Shown: positions 8,558 through 16,033 of the stretch, piece after piece
Layout of the letters: each line of letters starts with the position of its first letter
Position numbering within the stretch: position 1 is the first letter of the stretch
Assembly (NCBI GenBank): GCA_017631795.1
Contig: JAGBSO010000051.1
Location: forward strand, 1 to 56,124
Reading direction: 5' to 3'
Source of the DNA: Clostridia bacterium
GTDB taxonomy: Bacteria; Bacillota; Clostridia; Oscillospirales; Acutalibacteraceae
DNA: 56,124 nt
Notes under the pieces: generated by a model
The model's database searches: none
Told to the model about the DNA's origin: nothing
What the model saw: only the letters and a program-made list of their open reading frames with translations
Program-made: the position numbers and the translations under genes

Positions 8558-8590
8558 AAGTAAAAATCCTTTCACAAGAATAACATTATT

Positions 8591-8619
8591 ATTTTACGCT
8601 TAAAACAGTAAAGTGTCAA
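8591..8619 (-). promoter_or_regulatory. Promoter of the flavoprotein operon
   Basis: On the minus strand TTGACA (8619-8614), a 17-nt spacer and TAAAAT (8596-8591). Confidence 0.7.
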
Positions 8620-8674
8620 GGGTTTTACACAATTATAATGTATATAATAAAGCAATTATGATATTTAATTTGTC

Positions 8675-8703
8675 TTGACAAGTCAAATCTGCTGTGATAT
8701 ACT
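8675..8703 (+). promoter_or_regulatory. Promoter of the SCIFF locus
   Basis: TTGACA (8675-8680), a 17-nt spacer and TATACT (8698-8703) lie about 40 nt before the SCIFF start codon. This promoter and the divergent flavoprotein promoter are about 55 nt apart. Confidence 0.75.
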
Positions 8704-8744
8704 TATACAGTATTAATTTCAATTAAGAATTGGAGATATGAATT

Positions 8745-8888
8745 ATGGAAAGAATCACAACTCTTGACACTCGTAACCTTTGCGAAAGCGCTAAGAACGG
8801 CGGTTGCGGCGAATGCCAGACATCATGCCAGTCAGCATGTAAGACAAGCTGCGGCATCGCAAACCAGCAGTGTGAAAACGAAGAGTAA
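8745..8888 (+). CDS. scfA: SCIFF ranthipeptide precursor
   Basis: 47 aa, MERITTLDT to the C-terminal QQCENEE. It has seven cysteines (13, 21, 24, 28, 32, 36, 43). The core GECQTSCQSACKTSC (22-36) is the near-invariant signature of SCIFF (six cysteines in forty-five residues), the most widespread Clostridia RiPP precursor. In this family a dedicated radical SAM enzyme links cysteine sulfurs to side-chain carbons of acceptor residues such as threonine. The maturase is the next gene. The start follows a GGAGA site. The gene is short and easily missed by gene callers. It is followed by a strong terminator at 8906-8932, which should make precursor transcript exceed that of the maturase. The function of the mature peptide is not settled. 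Confidence 0.95.
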   Translation: MERITTLDTRNLCESAKNGGCGECQTSCQSACKTSCGIANQQCENEE

Positions 8889-8905
8889 TTTTTTGCTCAA
8901 CGATG

Positions 8906-8932
8906 AATGCCGCCATTAAGCGGCATTTTTTT
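8906..8932 (+). terminator. Terminator/attenuator between SCIFF and its maturase
   Basis: AATGCCGC (8906-8913) pairs with GCGGCATT (8920-8927) around a 6-nt loop and is followed by a T-tract. It lies between precursor and maturase genes that are on the same strand, so partial read-through would set their ratio. Confidence 0.85.
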
Positions 8933-8959
8933 CTGTAATTTTTTAAATGGAGATATTTT

Positions 8960-10339
8960 ATGGTACATCAGTATAAATTAAACGGTTTCAATATAGTTAT
9001 TGATATATGCTCAGGTTCAATTCATGCGGTTGATGAAGTTGCATACGATATTATAGCTATGTACAAGGATAAAACCGAAGATGAAATCTTAACAGAGATT
9101 CTTTCAAAGTACAGTGACAGGGAAGATGTAACAGAAGAAGATGTTCGTCTTTGTATATCAGATATAGCTGCGCTTGAAAATGCAGGAAAGCTTTTTACTC
9201 CCGATACATTTGAGCCTGAAGCAGACAGATTCAAGGCTAAAAGCGGCAATATCATAAAAGCACTTTGTCTTCATGTTGCTCATACATGTAATCTCAACTG
9301 TGGTTATTGCTTTGCAAGTCAGGGTAATTACCACGGAGACAGAGGACTTATGTCATTTGAAGTGGGTAAGCGTGCCCTTGATTTCCTTGTGGAAAATTCA
9401 GGCAACAGAACAAATCTTGAAGTGGATTTCTTCGGTGGTGAACCCCTTATGAACTGGGATGTTGTCAAAGAACTTGTTATGTATGCCCGTTCAATAGAAA
9501 AAGAAGCAGGTAAGAATTTCCGTTTCACACTTACAACAAACGGTGTTCTTATTGATGACGAAGTTATAGAATTTTCAAATAAAGAAATGCACAATGTCGT
9601 TCTCAGTCTCGACGGCAGAAAAGAAATTCATGATGCTGTTCGTGTTGACTATGCAGGAAACGGCAGCTGGGACAGAATTGTTCCGAAATTTCAGGAGTTT
9701 GTCAAGAAAAGAGGTAACAGAGAGTATTACATGCGCGGTACTTTCACTCATGCAAACCCTGATTTTACAAAAGATATAAATGTTATGCTTGATCTGGGTT
9801 TCAATAAACTGAGCATGGAGCCTGTTGTCTGTGCACCCGAAGATTCTGCTGCACTTACTCAGGAAGATATGCCCGTTGTTCTTGAACAGTATGAACTTCT
9901 TGCAAAGGATATGCTTGAAAAAGAGAAAGAGGGCAGACCTTACACATTCTATCACTATATGATCGATCTCAAAGGCGGTCCCTGTATTTATAAGAGAATT
10001 TCAGGCTGCGGTTCAGGAACTGAATACATGGCAGTAACACCCTGGGGTGACCTTTATCCCTGCCATCAGTTTGTCGGTGATGAAAAATTCAGACTCGGCA
10101 ATGTTTTTGACGGTGTTACAAATAACGATATCCGTGAAGATTTCAGAAGCTGTAATGTTTATGCAAGACCCGAATGTAAAGATTGTTGGGCAAAACTCTA
10201 TTGTTCAGGCGGCTGTGCAGCGAATGCATACCATGCAACAGGTTCAATCAGAGGTATCTATAAATACGGTTGCGAACTGTTCAAAAAGAGAATGGAATGT
10301 GCAATCATGATGCAGGTTGCAAAGGAACTCGGAAAATAA
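8960..10339 (+). CDS. scfB: SCIFF maturase, radical SAM/SPASM thioether-forming enzyme
   Basis: 459 aa. The N-terminal 90 residues look like the PqqD-type RiPP recognition element (HAVDEVAYDII). The radical SAM CX3CX2C cluster is C110, C114, C117 (CNLNCGYC), followed by the GGEPLMNW strand. The C-terminal SPASM domain carries its auxiliary cluster cysteines in CGSGTEYMAVTPWGDLYPC and CKDCWAKLYCSGGCAAN. This architecture is that of ScfB, which installs sulfur-to-carbon crosslinks in SCIFF. The precursor lies 71 nt upstream. The GGAGA site sits 8 nt before the ATG. Its stop overlaps the start of the next gene (TAATG). Confidence 0.95.
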   Translation: MVHQYKLNGFNIVIDICSGSIHAVDEVAYDIIAMYKDKTEDEILTEILSKYSDREDVTEEDVRLCISDIAALENAGKLFTPDTFEPEADRFKAKSGNIIKALCLHVAHTCNLNCGYCFASQGNYHGDRGLMSFEVGKRALDFLVENSGNRTNLEVDFFGGEPLMNWDVVKELVMYARSIEKEAGKNFRFTLTTNGVLIDDEVIEFSNKEMHNVVLSLDGRKEIHDAVRVDYAGNGSWDRIVPKFQEFVKKRGNREYYMRGTFTHANPDFTKDINVMLDLGFNKLSMEPVVCAPEDSAALTQEDMPVVLEQYELLAKDMLEKEKEGRPYTFYHYMIDLKGGPCIYKRISGCGSGTEYMAVTPWGDLYPCHQFVGDEKFRLGNVFDGVTNNDIREDFRSCNVYARPECKDCWAKLYCSGGCAANAYHATGSIRGIYKYGCELFKKRMECAIMMQVAKELGK

Positions 10340-11640
10340 TGAATACTCCGATTTGTGATTTTGTAAAAAATTATGCTCAGTCTGACACATTAAGACTTCA
10401 TATGCCGGGTCACAAAGGAATGTCTTTTCTCGGCTGTGAAAATCTTGATATAACAGAAATATCAGGGGCGGATGCTCTTTACGGTGCTGACGGAATAATA
10501 GCAGAAAGTGAAAAAAATGCTACTGAACTTTTCGGAAATAAAGCAACTTTTTTCTCTGCGGAAGGTTCTTCTCAGTGCATAAAAGCCATGCTTTGTCTTG
10601 CAAAAATGAAAAGCGACAGCAGTGATTTCACGGTTCTTGCATCAAGGAATGTGCATAAAGCTTTTATTTATGCCTGCGGTCTTCTGAATATCCGTGTGCG
10701 TTGGCTTTTCGATGAAAGTGATAAATTTTCGCTATGCAGATGCAATATAACTGCTCAGCAGCTTGATAAAGAACTTGAAAAAGAAAAGGCAGATGCAGTA
10801 TATGTCACATCACCGGATTATCTCGGCGGTGAACTTGATATAAAAGCACTTTCGGATGTTGCTCATTCACACGGTGCTGTTATGCTTGTGGATAATGCAC
10901 ATGGTGCCTATCTGCATTTTCTTGGTGAGTCACGTCATCCGATGGATCTCGGTGCTGACATGTGCTGTGATTCGGCACATAAAACATTGCCCGTACTTAC
11001 AGGTGGTGCTTATCTTCATATAAATAATGAAAGATATGTTGACAGCGCAAAAAAAGCTCTTGAAATGTTCGGTTCAACAAGTCCGTCATATCTGATTCTG
11101 CAGTCACTCGATCTGTGCAATGAATATCTTGCAGACGGTTATAAAGATAAACTGAATAATTGCATAAATAGGGTTGAAAAGCTTAAAAAACAGCTTTCAG
11201 ATAACGGCTGGAAAGTTCAGCAAAGCGATCCGCTGAAACTTACTGTTTTGTCTTCAGGTATCAATCTTTCAGAAAGACTCAGACAAAATGCAATCGAATG
11301 TGAATATGAAGACCCGGATTATACGGTAATGATGTTTACACCGGAAAATCCCGATATTACATATGAAAAAATTATATCTGCATTCGGAGTCTGCGATATA
11401 AAAAATGCCCCGCCTGCGATGTTTCTGCCCATTCCTGAAAAATGCATGGAAATAAGTGATGCGTTGTTCAGTCAGAATGAACGCGTTTCACTTGAAAATG
11501 CTGTCGGCAGGGTAGTTGCAGATACTTCTGTCGGTTGTCCTCCCGCAGTATCTGTTGTTGTAAGCGGAGAAAAAATTTCAGAAAAAACAGCAGAAATAAT
11601 GAGATATTACGGTATTGATAAAATTTCGGTTGTCAGATAA
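10339..11640 (+). CDS. Orn/Lys/Arg decarboxylase family PLP enzyme
   Basis: 433 aa from the ATG that overlaps the scfB stop (TAATG). The open frame extends upstream inside scfB, but the start at 10339 gives the family N-terminus. HMPGHKG (21-27) is the family hallmark, DNAHGAY (185-191) carries the cofactor-binding aspartate and histidine, and SAHKTLP (212-218) places the PLP lysine at K215. At this length it belongs to the short Gram-positive group (arginine/lysine decarboxylase-like, YaaO/SpeA type), which makes agmatine or cadaverine. The exact substrate cannot be read. Coupling to the SCIFF maturase is tight, and a terminator follows. Confidence 0.88.
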   Translation: MNTPICDFVKNYAQSDTLRLHMPGHKGMSFLGCENLDITEISGADALYGADGIIAESEKNATELFGNKATFFSAEGSSQCIKAMLCLAKMKSDSSDFTVLASRNVHKAFIYACGLLNIRVRWLFDESDKFSLCRCNITAQQLDKELEKEKADAVYVTSPDYLGGELDIKALSDVAHSHGAVMLVDNAHGAYLHFLGESRHPMDLGADMCCDSAHKTLPVLTGGAYLHINNERYVDSAKKALEMFGSTSPSYLILQSLDLCNEYLADGYKDKLNNCINRVEKLKKQLSDNGWKVQQSDPLKLTVLSSGINLSERLRQNAIECEYEDPDYTVMMFTPENPDITYEKIISAFGVCDIKNAPPAMFLPIPEKCMEISDALFSQNERVSLENAVGRVVADTSVGCPPAVSVVVSGEKISEKTAEIMRYYGIDKISVVR

Positions 11641-11669
11641 AACGAACAGAATTTTCTGTTCGTTTTTTT
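11641..11669 (+). terminator. Terminator of the SCIFF-decarboxylase unit
   Basis: AACGAACAGA and TCTGTTCGTT form a 10-bp stem around ATTT and run into a T-tract. Confidence 0.9.
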
Positions 11670-11670
11670 G

Positions 11671-11699
11671 TTGACATTCAGATTAATTTAATATATAAT
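11671..11699 (+). promoter_or_regulatory. Perfect consensus promoter of the MarR-ABC exporter operon
   Basis: TTGACA (11671-11676), a 17-nt spacer and TATAAT (11694-11699). The ATG at 11698-11700 overlaps the -10 box, so it cannot be on the transcript. This forces a downstream start for the MarR gene. Confidence 0.85.
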
Positions 11700-11736
11700 G
11701 TTTGATATCGTACATTTTTTACAGGTGGTGATTTTT

Positions 11737-12234
11737 CTGAATAAAAATCATTATATCAGCATGGAATTGCATTCTCTTTCCAACATGGCAATGCGTTATA
11801 TGGATAATAACAGCCATAAAAAACTTGTAGACAGTATCACAGGTACAAACGGTTGGATTCTTGCATTTCTTGATCAGAATAAGGACAAGGATGTTTTTCA
11901 GAAAGATCTTGAAGAAAGTTTCGGAATAACACGCTCAACTGTTTCTAAGGTTGTTAATCTTATGGTTCAGAAGGGGTTTATTGAACGTACAGATGTGGAT
12001 TATGATGCAAGGTTGAAAAAATTATCACTGACTGAAAAAGCAAAAGAACTTATAGATTATATGCATGAAGATCACGAAAACATGGAAAATGTTCTGACGG
12101 CAGGTTTTTCAGAAGAAGAAAAGAAACAGATCTATACATACATGGAAAGAATGAAAAACAATTTATATGGTGCATCTGAAGATTCTGCAGATTGTGAATG
12201 TTTTCCTATAATAAAGAAGAGAGGTAACAAATAA
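11737..12234 (+). CDS. MarR-family regulator of the ABC exporters
   Basis: About 165 aa from the chosen start. A winged-helix domain (FQKDLEESFGITRSTVSKVVNLM, then the wing RTDVDYDARLKKLSLT) is typical of MarR repressors. The C-terminus ends in a cysteine pair (DCEC) that could bind metal or sense redox. The frame opens at ATG 11698, but that codon lies in the -10 box. A strong AGGTGG site (11723-11728) points to the CTG at 11737, and ATG 11761 is the alternative. It is the first gene before four exporter subunits, with the first beginning one base after its stop, so autoregulated control of efflux in response to a ligand is likely. Confidence 0.8.
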   Translation: MNKNHYISMELHSLSNMAMRYMDNNSHKKLVDSITGTNGWILAFLDQNKDKDVFQKDLEESFGITRSTVSKVVNLMVQKGFIERTDVDYDARLKKLSLTEKAKELIDYMHEDHENMENVLTAGFSEEEKKQIYTYMERMKNNLYGASEDSADCECFPIIKKRGNK

Positions 12235-12235
12235 A

Positions 12236-13987
12236 ATGATAAAAAGATTGGCAAAATGTATCCGTGAATACAAAACTCCAACAATTATGACGCCGGTTTT
12301 TGTTGTTGGTGAAGTTATTATGGAAGTTGTTATTCCGCTTCTGATGGCAAGCCTTATCGATAACGGCATAAATGTCGGCGGCGATGAGGGAATGAATTAC
12401 ATCATAAAAATGGGTGTTGCTCTGCTTGTTGCAGCTTGTATATCAATGTTTTTCGGTGGTGTTGCAGGAAGAACATGTGCTGTTGCAAGTGCAGGTTTTG
12501 CAAAAAATCTCAGACATGATATGTTTCACAGAATACAGAATTATGCATTCTCAAATATTGACAAATTCTCAACAGCAAGTCTTGTAACAAGACTTACAAC
12601 AGATGTCAATAATGTTCAGCAGTCGTTTATGATGATTATCAGAATGGCTGTAAGAAGCCCGATGATGTTTGTTTTCAGCTTTGTGTTTGCATTCGGAATC
12701 AATGCCAGACTCGCATCAGTTTTCTTATGTGTTGTACCGTTTCTTCTTCTTGGAATGTTTCTTATCATCAGAAAAGCGCATCCGTTATTCAAACGCGTTT
12801 TTAAGACATATGATAAGCTCAATTCAATTGTTGAAGAAAATGTCAGAGGTATACGTGTTGTAAAATCATTCAACAGACAGAAGTTTGAAACCGACAAATT
12901 CCAGGAGATTTCGGGAAGTATCTATAATGACTTTGTTAAGGCTGAAAAGACAATTGCATTCAATGCACCTCTTATGCAGATGAGTGTTTATCTGTGCACA
13001 ATCCTTATTTCCTGGTTTGGTGCAAAACTTATTGTTGATACAGGCGCAACTGAGCTTACAACAGGTGAGCTTATGAGTTTGTTTACATACACAGCTCAGC
13101 TTCTTAACAGCCTTATGTTTGTTTCAATGATATTTGTTATGATGACAATGTCAAAAGCAAGTGCTGAAAGAATTGTTGAAGTGCTTGATGAAAAAAGCGA
13201 TATTACAGAAATTGAAAATGCAGTGCAGACTGTAAAAGACGGATCTGTTGAATTTGAAAATGTTGATTTTTCATATTCAAAGAATGCAGATAAACTTTGT
13301 CTTGACAATATTAACATTTCTATTGCATCGGGTGAAACAATCGGTGTAATAGGCGGTACAGGTTCATCAAAATCAACATTTGTACAGTTGATCCCCAGAC
13401 TTTATGATGTTATCGGCGGAAGTGTGAAAGTCGGCGGTACTGATGTTCGTGATTATTCTATTGAAGCTCTCAGAAATGAAGTTGCAATGGTACTGCAGAA
13501 GAATGTTCTTTTTTCAGGAACGATCAAGGAAAATCTGCGTTGGGGTAAAGAAAATGCAACTGATGAAGAGATTATAAAAGCATGTAAACTTGCCTGTGCC
13601 GACGAATTTATTGAGAAATTCCCCGATAAATATGATACATATATCGAGCAGGGAGGCGCAAATGTTTCAGGTGGTCAGAAACAGAGACTCTGTATTGCCC
13701 GTGCGCTTCTTAAAAAACCAAAAATTCTCATTCTTGATGATTCAACAAGTGCTGTCGACACAGCAACCGATTCAAAAATCAGAAAAGCATTCAGAGAAGA
13801 AATACCTGAAACAACAAAAATTATCATTGCACAGCGTGTTTCTTCAGTTCAGGATGCAGACAGAATTATTGTTCTTGATGACGGCAGAATTTCAGCTGTC
13901 GGAAATCATGATGAACTTCTTGAAACAAGCAGTATTTACAGAGAAGTATATGAATCACAGGTAAAAGGAGGAGACGATAATGGCTGA
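12236..13987 (+). CDS. Heterodimeric ABC exporter half-transporter, degenerate-site subunit (pair 1)
   Basis: 583 aa. An N-terminal six-helix exporter membrane domain (to about 310) is followed by an ATPase domain. The Walker A is GGTGSSKST, with serine replacing the usual third glycine. The signature is VSGGQ. Walker B ends LDDSTSAVD with aspartate instead of the catalytic glutamate, and the H-loop histidine is glutamine (IIAQRVSS). These changes mark the non-consensus subunit of a heterodimer. Its partner starts 8 bp inside its end. Homologous pairs export drugs, peptides or lipids. The MarR regulator in front suggests efflux of a toxic compound. Confidence 0.9.
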   Translation: MIKRLAKCIREYKTPTIMTPVFVVGEVIMEVVIPLLMASLIDNGINVGGDEGMNYIIKMGVALLVAACISMFFGGVAGRTCAVASAGFAKNLRHDMFHRIQNYAFSNIDKFSTASLVTRLTTDVNNVQQSFMMIIRMAVRSPMMFVFSFVFAFGINARLASVFLCVVPFLLLGMFLIIRKAHPLFKRVFKTYDKLNSIVEENVRGIRVVKSFNRQKFETDKFQEISGSIYNDFVKAEKTIAFNAPLMQMSVYLCTILISWFGAKLIVDTGATELTTGELMSLFTYTAQLLNSLMFVSMIFVMMTMSKASAERIVEVLDEKSDITEIENAVQTVKDGSVEFENVDFSYSKNADKLCLDNINISIASGETIGVIGGTGSSKSTFVQLIPRLYDVIGGSVKVGGTDVRDYSIEALRNEVAMVLQKNVLFSGTIKENLRWGKENATDEEIIKACKLACADEFIEKFPDKYDTYIEQGGANVSGGQKQRLCIARALLKKPKILILDDSTSAVDTATDSKIRKAFREEIPETTKIIIAQRVSSVQDADRIIVLDDGRISAVGNHDELLETSSIYREVYESQVKGGDDNG

Positions 13988-15944
13988 TGAAAAAGCACGT
14001 CAGATGCCCCCTATGGGCGGTCCCGGAAGACGTGGCGGAATGGTTGCAAAACCTGATGTGAAAGTTAATAAAGAGACTGTGAAGCGTCTTTTCAGTTATT
14101 TCGGCAAATACAAGATACATCTTATCTTTGTTATGTTTTTTATCATTCTCAGTTCTGTTGCAAGTGTTGCATCTTCTCTCTTCCTTAAAACTCTGATTGA
14201 CAGTTATATTGCTCCCATGCTTTTCCCGAATGCATCTGTAACATTCACAGACCTTTTCGGAGCTCTTTGTAAAATGGGTTGTCTTTATCTCTGCGGTGCT
14301 CTTGCCGGTTTTCTGTACAATCGCATTATGGCAAATGTTTCACAGGGGATTCTTAAGAAAATCCGAGACAGAATGTTTGAGCATATGCAGTCATTGCCTA
14401 TAAAATATTTTGATTCTCACAATTTCGGCGATACAATGAGTTTTTACACAAATGATACCGATGCACTCAGACAGATGATTTCTCAGTCAGTCCCTCAGGC
14501 AATGTCATCACTTGTAACGATTGTGTCAATTTTCTTTGCAATGCTTCGTCAGAGCGTGTGGCTCACACTTTTTGTTGTTGTTTTTCTTTTTGCAATAACA
14601 AGAATTATCGGCTTTATAGGTAAAAAAAGCGGTATGTTCTTCATGAAACAACAGCGCTCAGTTGCTTCAGTAAACAGCTTTATTGAAGAAATGATAAACG
14701 GTCAGAAAGTTGTTAAAGTTTTCTGCCATGAGGACAAAAACAAAGAAGAGTTTGACAAACGTAATGATGATCTCTGTCATAATATGACAACTGCCAATAC
14801 ATACGGTAACATTGTAGGTCCCATTATGAATAATATGGGTTATATTCTTTATGTTGCCCTTGCAATACTCGGCGGTATTCTTGCAATAAAAGGTGTAACC
14901 AATCTCACTCTTTTCGGTTTTGAAGAAGCTATAACACTCGGTACAATAGCATCATTCCTTACAATGTCAAGAAATTTTGTAATGCCCATCTCTCATATTT
15001 CTCAGCAGATAAATGCAATTGCAATGGCAATGGCAGGTGCAGAAAGAATCTTCTCACTCATTGATGAAAAACCTGAAACAGATGATGGTTATGTAACACT
15101 CGTAAATGCAAAAACCGATAAGGACGGTAATATAACCGAAAGCGAAGCGAGAACAGGTATGTGGGCATGGAAACATCCTCACAGAGACGGCACTGTTACA
15201 TATACTCAGCTCAAAGGTGATATTGTTCTTGATGATGTTGATTTTGCTTACATAGAAGGCAAAACAGTTCTTCATAATGTTTCACTTTTTGCTGAACCCG
15301 GTCAGAAAGTTGCTTTTGTCGGTGCAACAGGTGCAGGTAAAACAACTATAACAAACCTCATCAACAGATTTTATGACATCGCAGACGGAAAAATCCGTTA
15401 TGACGGCATAAATATCAATAAAATAAAAAAAGCAGATCTCAGACGTTCAATGGGTATCGTTCTGCAGGACGTAAATCTTTTTACTGGAACAGTTATGGAT
15501 AATATCCGTTACGGCAAACTTGATGCGACAGATGAAGAATGTATTGCTGCTGCAAAGCTTGCAAATGCCGACGGCTTCATAAGAATGTTACCCGAAGGTT
15601 ACAATACAGTGCTTGAAGGTGACGGCAGCGGTCTTTCTCAGGGACAGCGACAGCTCATTTCTATTGCCAGAGCAGCTGTTGCAGATCCTCCTGTAATGAT
15701 ACTTGATGAAGCAACATCATCAATCGACACAAGAACAGAAGCAATTGTACAGCGCGGTATGGATGCTCTTATGCACGGCAGAACAGTTTTTGTCATTGCA
15801 CACAGACTTTCAACTGTCAAGAATTCAGATGTTATCATGGTTCTTGAACAGGGAAGAATAATTGAAAGAGGCAATCACGAAAAGCTCATTGCTGAAAAAG
15901 GCAAATATTATCAGCTTTATACAGGTGCTTTTGAACTTGAATAA
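13980..15944 (+). CDS. Heterodimeric ABC exporter half-transporter, catalytic subunit (pair 1)
   Basis: 654 aa. A Met/Pro/Gly-rich N-terminal tail (about 30 residues, PPMGGPGRRGG) precedes six transmembrane helices. The ATPase has Walker A GATGAGKTT, a variant signature LSQGQ, Walker B MILDEATSSID with catalytic glutamate, and the H-loop histidine (VIAHRLST). It thus supplies the working catalytic glutamate to pair 1. An extra segment of about 45 residues (NAKTDKDGNITESEARTGMW and following) sits between the last helix and the ATPase core. It overlaps the previous gene by 8 bp with an AAAGGAGG site. A terminator-like hairpin follows before pair 2. Confidence 0.9.
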   Translation: MADEKARQMPPMGGPGRRGGMVAKPDVKVNKETVKRLFSYFGKYKIHLIFVMFFIILSSVASVASSLFLKTLIDSYIAPMLFPNASVTFTDLFGALCKMGCLYLCGALAGFLYNRIMANVSQGILKKIRDRMFEHMQSLPIKYFDSHNFGDTMSFYTNDTDALRQMISQSVPQAMSSLVTIVSIFFAMLRQSVWLTLFVVVFLFAITRIIGFIGKKSGMFFMKQQRSVASVNSFIEEMINGQKVVKVFCHEDKNKEEFDKRNDDLCHNMTTANTYGNIVGPIMNNMGYILYVALAILGGILAIKGVTNLTLFGFEEAITLGTIASFLTMSRNFVMPISHISQQINAIAMAMAGAERIFSLIDEKPETDDGYVTLVNAKTDKDGNITESEARTGMWAWKHPHRDGTVTYTQLKGDIVLDDVDFAYIEGKTVLHNVSLFAEPGQKVAFVGATGAGKTTITNLINRFYDIADGKIRYDGININKIKKADLRRSMGIVLQDVNLFTGTVMDNIRYGKLDATDEECIAAAKLANADGFIRMLPEGYNTVLEGDGSGLSQGQRQLISIARAAVADPPVMILDEATSSIDTRTEAIVQRGMDALMHGRTVFVIAHRLSTVKNSDVIMVLEQGRIIERGNHEKLIAEKGKYYQLYTGAFELE

Positions 15945-15961
15945 TTATACTTGAATAATAT

Positions 15962-16009
15962 AAAGCAATATGTTATAATTTTTATAATTATGGCATGTTG
16001 CTTTTTTAT
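15962..16009 (+). terminator. Hairpin terminator between the two ABC exporter pairs
   Basis: AAAGCAATATG (15962-15972) pairs imperfectly with CATGTTGCTTT (15994-16004), with an AT-rich inner stem and a trailing T-run. It may separate the two pairs or only dampen read-through. No clear new promoter is visible before 16034. Confidence 0.6.
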
Positions 16010-16033
16010 TAAATTGTCATCGGAAGTGAAAAT

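Noticed and set aside
8558..8575. GTG 8575 as start of the flavoprotein gene
   Set aside because: The GTG is part of the ribosome binding site for ATG 8557, and the FAD motif begins just after that ATG.
10270..10338. N-terminal extension of the decarboxylase inside scfB
   Set aside because: The extra residues are an out-of-frame reading of the SPASM region, and the family N-terminus begins at 10339.
1097..10339. TldDE as dedicated protease for the SCIFF leader
   Set aside because: The loci are 5 kb apart on opposite strands with separate promoters, and no shared regulation is visible. Kept only as a remote possibility.
12236..13987. Serine in the Walker A (GSSKST) as a sequencing error
   Set aside because: The subunit is the degenerate half of a heterodimer with other matching substitutions, so the change is plausible as real.
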